From contig DAOUOU010000099.1 in NCBI GenBank assembly GCA_030626465.1, positions 1-9,480 on the forward strand: a stretch of DNA of 9,480 bases. The letters run 5' to 3'. Position 1 is the stretch's first letter, and every line of letters starts with the position of its first letter. Both the position numbers and the translations under genes were made by a program. Positions 1-5,199 of this stretch are shown here, in pieces. The notes below the pieces were generated by a model. It saw only the letters and a program-made list of their open reading frames with translations, had not been told where the DNA came from and made no database searches. The stretch comes from Bacteroidales bacterium (lineage in GTDB: Bacteria; Bacteroidota; Bacteroidia; Bacteroidales; UBA10428).

Positions 1-176
1 ATACCGCGTAATCCTCCGGTCCCGAATTCAAGGTTACGGTAAAAACTTTCGATCAACTCTTTTTCGTTGTTTTCCAGCAGGTTTTTCACCTGCTTTTTGG
101 TTTCGGCATCGTAATTGCCTTCGAGCCAGGCCTCTGCTTTTAATTTCACCTCGTGCAATGAATCACCTTTTTCCAT
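1..176 (-). CDS. Phosphoglucomutase/phosphomannomutase family protein (N-terminal fragment, cut by window edge)
   Basis: Reading the minus strand from the ATG at 176 gives 58 codons without a stop, running off the window at base 1. The protein starts MEKGDSLHEVKLKAEAWL and reaches LEFGTGGLRG at about residues 48-57. That motif is the N-terminal signature of the large (about 570-590 residue) alpha-D-phosphohexomutases, where the Arg-Gly segment contacts the substrate phosphate. The active-site serine loop, metal-binding and sugar-binding loops lie outside the window. Family members interconvert glucose-1-phosphate and glucose-6-phosphate, or the mannose equivalents, in the cytoplasm. Glucose-1-phosphate is the substrate of RfbA upstream and the precursor of the UDP-glucose used by Ugd, so the position fits precursor supply. 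However, 168 nt separate it from rfbD and it has its own candidate promoter, so co-transcription is not shown. Family assignment is firm; which sugar it prefers cannot be told from this fragment. Confidence 0.88.
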   Translation of the reverse strand, partial: MEKGDSLHEVKLKAEAWLEGNYDAETKKQVKNLLENNEKELIESFYRNLEFGTGGLRG

Positions 177-221
177 TGTAGAATTAATAAATCTTGTTTT
201 TATCCGTTTTTAAAAGATACG

Positions 222-229
222 CAAAAGTA
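222..229 (-). promoter_or_regulatory. Candidate Bacteroidetes-type -7 promoter element for the phosphohexomutase gene
   Basis: On the minus strand this reads TACTTTTG, an exact match to the Bacteroidetes -7 consensus TAnnTTTG. It lies 45 nt upstream of the mutase ATG. A TTG at 254-252 (minus strand) sits 22 nt further upstream as a possible -33 element, slightly far for the usual spacing. The rest of the 177-344 gap holds only AT-rich sequence, including a weak AT-only inverted repeat at 297-320. The match is by eye in AT-rich DNA, so confidence is moderate. Confidence 0.45.
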
Positions 230-344
230 GAAAAAAAGAGAGTAAGCCAGGCAAGCATTTTGTGGATAAATACAAATGATAAGTGAGCAATGCCTGTAAA
301 AATTTTGATTTTAATTTTTATGACAGTACAAGAGGATGAATATC

Positions 345-1211
345 CTAATTATTTAAGCGGGTAAAACATTTCCCCAGACTATCCCTCCAATGCGGAATAG
401 AAAGGTTAAAAGCTTTCCTTATTTTGCTTTTATCCAACACGCTATAAAAGGGCCTTGTAGCAAGGGTTCGAAATTGTTCGGAGGTGATGGCTTCTACGGT
501 ACAATCCAATCCAGCGATTTTTACTATTTCTACTGCAAAATCATACCAGCTGCAGGCTCCTTCGTTCGAAAAGTTATAAATACCTCCTACGTCATTGCTA
601 GTATCAATTAGTTTTTCAATGATTTGAAGTGTTGCCCTGGCAAGATCTGTTGCTGACGTAGGGGTACCAACCTGATCGAATACAACTTCCAGCTTATCCC
701 GTTCCTTTCCAAGCCGCAGAATTGTTTTTAAAAAATTCTTGCCATGGGGAGAGTATAACCATGAAGTTCGTATGACAATGTTTTGTTTGTTTTTCAATAC
801 AGCTTCCTCGCCTGCTAGTTTGCTCCTGCCATAGTTGGTCGACGGATTCGGGATGTCCTTCTCGGTATAGGGTCTGTAAGATTGTCCATCGAATACATAA
901 TCGGTAGAAATATGAATAAGGGTGGAAGTGATCTGAGATGAAATTTCAGCCAGCAGAGCCGGTACATCACGGTTCAACAGGAAAGCCTTCTCTTCCTCTT
1001 CTTCCGCTTTATCGACGGCGGTATAGGCAGCACAGTTCACAATGATTTCAGGTTTTTTTGCTTTCGCAAATTCAATTACATCTTCAGAATTGCAGAGATC
1101 CAATTCTTCAATGTCAGTGAAAAGAAATTGACATCCGGAAAGTAAGTCTTGTAGTAGAAAAATCTCATTTCCTAATTGCCCTTTTGATCCGGTTACCCAA
1201 ATTGTGGTCAT
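345..1211 (-). CDS. rfbD: dTDP-4-dehydrorhamnose reductase (RmlD)
   Basis: This 288-residue protein, the usual family length, catalyses the last step of dTDP-L-rhamnose synthesis: NAD(P)H-dependent reduction of dTDP-4-dehydro-L-rhamnose in the cytoplasm. It is an extended short-chain dehydrogenase. The Rossmann nucleotide-binding motif GSKGQLG is at residues 8-14, the STDYVFDG catalytic Ser/Thr segment at 102-109, and the catalytic pair YGRSK (Tyr127, Lys131) follows. RTSWLY (148-153) and the DQVGTPT segment (about 179-185) are typical of RmlD rather than RmlB. Its ATG overlaps the rfbC stop codon as ATGA (1208-1211), implying translational coupling, and it is the last gene of the five-gene sugar operon. 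A short stem-loop (AGGAT/ATCCT, 333-346) overlaps the stop codon but lacks a T tract and is not a convincing terminator. Confidence 0.96.
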   Translation of the reverse strand: MTTIWVTGSKGQLGNEIFLLQDLLSGCQFLFTDIEELDLCNSEDVIEFAKAKKPEIIVNCAAYTAVDKAEEEEEKAFLLNRDVPALLAEISSQITSTLIHISTDYVFDGQSYRPYTEKDIPNPSTNYGRSKLAGEEAVLKNKQNIVIRTSWLYSPHGKNFLKTILRLGKERDKLEVVFDQVGTPTSATDLARATLQIIEKLIDTSNDVGGIYNFSNEGACSWYDFAVEIVKIAGLDCTVEAITSEQFRTLATRPFYSVLDKSKIRKAFNLSIPHWRDSLGKCFTRLNN

Positions 1212-1768
1212 GTTTGTATTGAAAAGTTATTGTTTGCTTTTTCAAACGATGGAAGTTGCCCGTCTTTTTCAGACAGTGCAACTTTTTCTTCCGGAATTTT
1301 CCAGTCAATATTCAGGAAAGTATCATTGTAAATGATTCCCGCATCGTATTCGGGCACATAAAACTCATCGCATTTATAGAGTATAGTAGCAGTATCGGAA
1401 AGCACAGCAAATCCGTGTGCAAATCCTTTGGGGACTAACAATTGTTTTTTGTTTTCGTCGGAAAGCTCCAATCCAAACCATTTCCCGTAGCTGGGCGATC
1501 CTTTTCTTACATCAACAACAACATCATATATTGTACCGCTGATGACTCTTACAAGCTTTGTCTGTGCCTTTGGATTAAGCTGGTAGTGCAGTCCCCTGAT
1601 AACACCATAACATGATTTTGATTCGTTATCCTGCACGAACCGGAAATTAAGGCCACCCTTGTTCAGTTTTGACAGATTAAAACTTTCAAAAAAATACCCC
1701 CGTTGATCTTTGAAAACCTGAGGTTCAATGATCAGTAAATCTTTTATCGGTGTTTTGATAATATTCAT
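1208..1768 (-). CDS. rfbC: dTDP-4-dehydrorhamnose 3,5-epimerase (RmlC)
   Basis: This 186-residue cupin enzyme epimerises C3 and C5 of dTDP-4-dehydro-6-deoxy-D-glucose, giving the substrate for RfbD. The key family residues are visible: the catalytic His61 in RGLHYQ, Tyr131 in LYKCDEFY, and Asp168 in LSEKDG. These correspond, with an offset of two, to the His63, Tyr133 and Asp170 I recall for the Salmonella enzyme. The early DQRGYFFESF stretch (21-30) and VPKGFAHGF (112-120) are also diagnostic. The ATG at 1768 follows the rfbA stop by 12 nt, and the 3' end overlaps rfbD by 4 nt, so it sits inside the operon. No Shine-Dalgarno-like sequence precedes the start, as is common in Bacteroidota. Confidence 0.97.
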   Translation of the reverse strand: MNIIKTPIKDLLIIEPQVFKDQRGYFFESFNLSKLNKGGLNFRFVQDNESKSCYGVIRGLHYQLNPKAQTKLVRVISGTIYDVVVDVRKGSPSYGKWFGLELSDENKKQLLVPKGFAHGFAVLSDTATILYKCDEFYVPEYDAGIIYNDTFLNIDWKIPEEKVALSEKDGQLPSFEKANNNFSIQT

Positions 1769-1780
1769 TAATAAAAGCGT

Positions 1781-2668
1781 TTATCCATCGAAAGTAATGA
1801 TCTGGTTATTGGCTAACTTAATAAGGTATTGTCCATACTGATTTTTTTCCAGTGGTTTGGCAAGTTTCAGGAGTTGCTTTTTATCAATATATCCTCGTTT
1901 AAAAGCGATCTCTTCCAGGCATGATATTTTTAGTCCCTGTCTTTTTTCAATGGTGTAGATATAGTTCGAAGCCTGGATCAGACTCTCATGTGTACCTGTA
2001 TCGAGCCATGCCATTCCGCGGCCTAATATTTTAACTTTTAATCTGGATTCTTCCAGATACAACCTGTTTAAATCGGTTATTTCCAGTTCACCGCGGGCAG
2101 AAGGCTTTAGATTTTTAGCCTTTTCAACAACATCATTGCTATAGAAATACAGCCCTGTTACCGCATAGTTGGATTTGGGTTGTTGGGGCTTTTCTTCAAT
2201 ACTTAATGCATTCAGGTTGTTATCAAATTCAACTACACCATACCTTTCAGGATCGTTTACATAGTATCCGAAGACGATTGCTCCGTCATCGAAATCAGAT
2301 AAAGTAAGCAACTCTTTTCCAAAACCATGGCCATAAAAAATATTATCACCAAGGATCAGACAGGCTTTCTCTCTGCCTATAAATTCTTCTCCGATAATAA
2401 ATGCCTGGGCCAATCCATCAGGTGAAGGTTGTTCGGCATATGATATAGAAATACCTATTTGTTTCCCGTCTCTTAACAATTTTTGAAAAAGAGGCAGATC
2501 TTCCGGCGTACTGATTAAAAGTATATCTCTTATGCCGGCAAGCATAAGAACCGATAAAGGATAATATATCATTGGCTTATCGTAAACAGGAAGGATTTGT
2601 TTCGATATGGTGCCGGTTAAGGGATACAACCTGGTTCCTGATCCACCTGCTAATATGATACCTTTCAT
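1781..2668 (-). CDS. rfbA: Glucose-1-phosphate thymidylyltransferase (RmlA)
   Basis: This 295-residue protein has the normal length for the long RmlA form. It couples dTTP and glucose-1-phosphate to give dTDP-glucose and pyrophosphate, the committed step toward dTDP-rhamnose. The nucleotidyltransferase signature AGGSGTRLYPLT spans residues 7-18, with SKQILPVYDKP following (22-32). EQPSPDGLAQA (79-89) lines the nucleotide and sugar site. The metal-binding aspartates are Asp108 in LGDNIFYGHG and Asp223 in WLDTGTHESL, and IEEKP is at 157-161. The start ATG overlaps the stop of the upstream uxs gene as ATGA (2665-2668). The product would normally be passed to a 4,6-dehydratase (RfbB), which this operon lacks. 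Confidence 0.97.
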   Translation of the reverse strand: MKGIILAGGSGTRLYPLTGTISKQILPVYDKPMIYYPLSVLMLAGIRDILLISTPEDLPLFQKLLRDGKQIGISISYAEQPSPDGLAQAFIIGEEFIGREKACLILGDNIFYGHGFGKELLTLSDFDDGAIVFGYYVNDPERYGVVEFDNNLNALSIEEKPQQPKSNYAVTGLYFYSNDVVEKAKNLKPSARGELEITDLNRLYLEESRLKVKILGRGMAWLDTGTHESLIQASNYIYTIEKRQGLKISCLEEIAFKRGYIDKKQLLKLAKPLEKNQYGQYLIKLANNQIITFDG

Positions 2669-3618
2669 GATCTGCTTGATTGATTTATAAGTAATTTGCT
2701 AAAGTATTCTATGGTTTTTATCAGTCCCTCTTCCAATCCGACCTTGGGTTCCCAGTTTAATATATCCTTTGCTTTTGTTATATCCGGTTGTCGTTGTGTA
2801 GGATCATCTTCGGGAAGAGGCTCAAAAATCAATTTTGATTTTGAACCCGTTAATTCAATTATTTTTTCAGCAAGCTGAAGAATTGTAAACTCGTTGGAAT
2901 TGCCTATATTAATAGGTCCTAATACCTTATCATCAGTGCCCATCATTCTGATCAATCCCTCTACCAGATCATCAATATATTGAAAACTTCGTGTCTGCGA
3001 TCCGTCTCCATATACTGTAATTTCTTTGTTGTTTAATGCCTGGACAATAAAGTTTGATACTACCCTGCCATCATTTGGGTGCATTTTAGGGCCATATGAG
3101 TTAAAAATACGGACAATTTTAATCTTTACTTTATTCTGGTAATAATAGTCCATAAACAGTGTTTCGGCACATCGCTTTCCTTCGTCGTAACAAGCTCTTC
3201 GACCTATAGGATTAACATGACCCCAGTAATGCTCCGGTTGCGGATGTAATTCCGGATCACCATAAACCTCGCTGGTCGACGCCTGCAGTATTTTGGCTTT
3301 GATCCTTTTTGCCAAACCAAGCATATTAATGGCTCCCATCACTGAGGTCTTGATGGTCTTGATCGGATTGTACTGATAATGAATGGGGGAGGCAGGACAG
3401 GCCAAATTATAAATCTCGTCTGCTTCAACATAATAAGGAGATGTTATATCGTGACGAATTAATTCGAAAAAAGGATTGCCCAGAAGATGAACTATGTTTC
3501 TCTTGGAGCCTGTGAAATAATTATCCAGGCAAATTACCTCATTTCCTTCTGCCAGCAATCGTTCGCAAAGATGTGAGCCGACAAATCCTGCGCCACCGGT
3601 AACCAGTATTTTTTTCAT
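2665..3618 (-). CDS. uxs: UDP-glucuronate decarboxylase (UDP-xylose synthase)
   Basis: This is an extended short-chain dehydrogenase of 317 residues from the ATG at 3618. The open frame extends to a TTG at 3639 and has another ATG at 3630. I chose 3618 because MKKILVTGGAGFVGSHL is where the family normally begins. The enzyme oxidises, decarboxylates and re-reduces UDP-glucuronate to UDP-xylose using tightly bound NAD+. Visible motifs are GGAGFVG (8-14), Asp32 for the NAD ribose, ACPASPIHYQ (73-82), STSEVYGDP (114-122, holding the catalytic Thr/Ser and Glu117), the YDEGK pair (Tyr144, Lys148), and RIFNSYGP (170-177). ACPASPIHYQ and YDEGKR are the UXS form of these segments and argue against dTDP-glucose dehydratase. 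It follows ugd closely, so its substrate is made by the preceding gene. Confidence 0.93.
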   Translation of the reverse strand: MKKILVTGGAGFVGSHLCERLLAEGNEVICLDNYFTGSKRNIVHLLGNPFFELIRHDITSPYYVEADEIYNLACPASPIHYQYNPIKTIKTSVMGAINMLGLAKRIKAKILQASTSEVYGDPELHPQPEHYWGHVNPIGRRACYDEGKRCAETLFMDYYYQNKVKIKIVRIFNSYGPKMHPNDGRVVSNFIVQALNNKEITVYGDGSQTRSFQYIDDLVEGLIRMMGTDDKVLGPINIGNSNEFTILQLAEKIIELTGSKSKLIFEPLPEDDPTQRQPDITKAKDILNWEPKVGLEEGLIKTIEYFSKLLINQSSRS

Positions 3619-3642
3619 AATTCTTTGCATGCTATACAAATT

Positions 3643-4965
3643 CTAAAGGGGTTTTCTTCCAATTCCATAATAGATAAATCCATTTTCTTTCATTTCTGCC
3701 GGATCGTAGATGTTTCTTCCATCAAAAATTACCTTGTTTATAAGAAGCTTTGAGAGCACTTTGTAGTTTGGTATCCTGAATTCCGACCATTCTGTTACCA
3801 AAGCAAGAGCATCTGCATCAACCGGTACTTCATACATTTCCCGACACAACTCAATTGTATTGCCTAATATCCTTTTCGCTTCATCGATAGCGACAGGGTC
3901 GTATGCTTTTACAAGGGCTCCACTTTCAAGAAGGTTTTGAATGAGAACCAGAGAAGGAGCTTCTCTCATATCATCGGTATTGGGTTTAAATGAAAGTCCC
4001 CACAATCCGATTACTTTCCCCTTCAGATCGTCTTTAAAATGGTGTCTTATCTTATTATAAAGAACTAATTTCTGATTGTTATTTACTTCCTCTACAGATT
4101 GTAATATCCTGAGTGAGTAATTGTTTTCTTTTGCAGATTTAATGAGTGCCTTAACATCTTTAGGGAAGCAGGAACCGCCATATCCTACACCCGGGTAAAT
4201 AAATTTATTACCAATGCGGGAATCACTACCTATGCCCTGGCGAACCATGTTCACATCTGCACCAACAATCTCACAAAGATTTGCAATGTCGTTCATAAAG
4301 CTAATTTTGGTGGCAAGCATCGAGTTTGCAGCATATTTGGTCATTTCTGCAGAGGGTATATCCATAAACAATAACGGATGTCCGTTTAGAAGAAACGGTT
4401 TATACAGTCGCTCCATTGCTTTTTCAGCTTTTTTTGATTCGATCCCTATTACAATACGATCTGGTTTTAAAAAATCATCGATCGCTGATCCTTCTTTTAA
4501 AAATTCCGGATTGGAGGCAACATCAAACGCTAACTGTGAATTTCTTTTCGCCAGCTCTTTCCTGATGGTTTCTTTAACTTTCTTCGAAGTTTCAATAGGT
4601 ACAGTACTTTTTGTGACAGCTACAAGATAGTTACTCATGTGTTTTCCAATATCGGAAGCCACAGCCAGTACGTATTTCAAATCGGCACTGCCGTCTTCAT
4701 CGGGAGGAGTGCCAACAGCTATAAATACAGCTTCACATTCTGAAATATTATCAGCCAGACTTGTTGAAAAATTAAGTCTTCCCTTTTCAAAGTTTCTCTC
4801 TACCATTGACTGTAATCCAGGCTCGTAAATTGGAAGTATCCCCTTTTTCAGGTTATCAATCTTTTTTTTATCAATATCGATGCAAACAACATCTACTCCA
4901 GTTTCGGCAAAACATGTACCGGTTACAAGACCTACGTAACCCGTACCTGCAATAGCAATTTTCAT
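3643..4965 (-). CDS. ugd: UDP-glucose 6-dehydrogenase
   Basis: This 440-residue cytoplasmic enzyme oxidises UDP-glucose twice with NAD+ to give UDP-glucuronate. The N-terminal Rossmann domain opens with GTGYVGLVTG (7-16) and an acidic residue at the end of the second strand (IDID, 29-32). Further motifs are VGTPPDEDGSAD (84-95), NPEFLKEGSA (152-161), Lys210 in the EMTKYAANS helix, and GYGGSCFPKD (261-270) with the catalytic Cys266. FKPNTDDMREAPS in the C-terminal domain binds the UDP end. It is the first gene of the minus-strand operon; the next gene, uxs, starts about 24 nt after its stop, or 12 nt if the ATG at 3630 is used. UDP-xylose is a known feedback inhibitor of many UDP-glucose dehydrogenases, so the Ugd-Uxs pair may be self-limiting, though that cannot be seen from sequence. 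Confidence 0.97.
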   Translation of the reverse strand: MKIAIAGTGYVGLVTGTCFAETGVDVVCIDIDKKKIDNLKKGILPIYEPGLQSMVERNFEKGRLNFSTSLADNISECEAVFIAVGTPPDEDGSADLKYVLAVASDIGKHMSNYLVAVTKSTVPIETSKKVKETIRKELAKRNSQLAFDVASNPEFLKEGSAIDDFLKPDRIVIGIESKKAEKAMERLYKPFLLNGHPLLFMDIPSAEMTKYAANSMLATKISFMNDIANLCEIVGADVNMVRQGIGSDSRIGNKFIYPGVGYGGSCFPKDVKALIKSAKENNYSLRILQSVEEVNNNQKLVLYNKIRHHFKDDLKGKVIGLWGLSFKPNTDDMREAPSLVLIQNLLESGALVKAYDPVAIDEAKRILGNTIELCREMYEVPVDADALALVTEWSEFRIPNYKVLSKLLINKVIFDGRNIYDPAEMKENGFIYYGIGRKPL

Positions 4966-4979
4966 TTTTATTTTTTTTT

Positions 4980-4987
4980 CAAAAATA
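4980..4987 (-). promoter_or_regulatory. Candidate -7 promoter element for the ugd-uxs-rfbACD operon
   Basis: On the minus strand this reads TATTTTTG, matching TAnnTTTG. It ends 15 bases upstream of the ugd ATG, so a start about 4-7 nt downstream would leave a very short leader of roughly 10 nt. No clear TTTG -33 element is present at the expected distance; the sequence there is a T run. The region is very AT-rich, so a chance match is possible. Confidence 0.35.
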
Positions 4988-5118
4988 AGAGGCTTAAGTT
5001 GATAAAAAAAATTTATTCTGATGAGATATTTACTTTTTAGGTTTTATTCTTAATCAGGTACCTTTAAATTCATAGTAAATCTGGCTGTTAATACGGGCAT
5101 TTTTTCACTAATAGTTAG

Positions 5119-5134
5119 TTTATTACCTAATAAA
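5119..5134. repeat. Short inverted repeat in the rpsA promoter spacer
   Basis: TTTATTA, a CC spacer, then TAATAAA form a perfect 7-bp inverted repeat. It lies between the candidate -33 and -7 elements of rpsA, where a repressor would block polymerase. The arms are pure A/T, so in this AT-rich region it may be chance. It is too weak thermally to act as an RNA hairpin and would lie upstream of the transcript. Confidence 0.4.
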
Positions 5135-5138
5135 ATTT

Positions 5139-5146
5139 TAGTTTTG
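5139..5146 (+). promoter_or_regulatory. Candidate -7 promoter element for rpsA (ribosomal protein S1)
   Basis: TAGTTTTG matches the Bacteroidetes -7 consensus TAnnTTTG. It lies 53 nt before the rpsA ATG, leaving a leader of roughly 45 nt. A TTAG at 5115-5118 lies 20 nt upstream, near the -33 position but not a true TTTG. A 7-bp inverted repeat with a CC spacer (5119-5134) fills most of the gap between the two elements. Among the promoter candidates in the window, this one is best placed. Confidence 0.5.
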
Positions 5147-5199
5147 CAGCCTGATTTTAATCAACATAATGTCTAACATATTAATTGATTGTTTGTTAA

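Noticed and set aside
297..320. Inverted repeat TAAAAATT / AATTTTTA downstream of rfbD as a terminator.
   Set aside because: The stem is only A-T pairs with an 8-nt loop and no distinct T tract after a GC stem; such a hairpin would be unstable and is expected by chance in this AT-rich gap.
333..346. Stem AGGAT/ATCCT with 4-nt loop at the end of rfbD as a terminator.
   Set aside because: Five base pairs only, overlapping the stop codon, and not followed by a T run on the minus strand.
2665..3618. Possibility that this SDR gene is the missing rfbB.
   Set aside because: The ACPASPIHYQ and YDEGKR segments are UXS-type, length is about 317 rather than about 350, and it is coupled to ugd, which makes the UXS substrate.
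4214..4630. Plus-strand open frame of 138 residues inside ugd.
   Set aside because: Antisense to a well-conserved ugd coding region, with no domain of its own.
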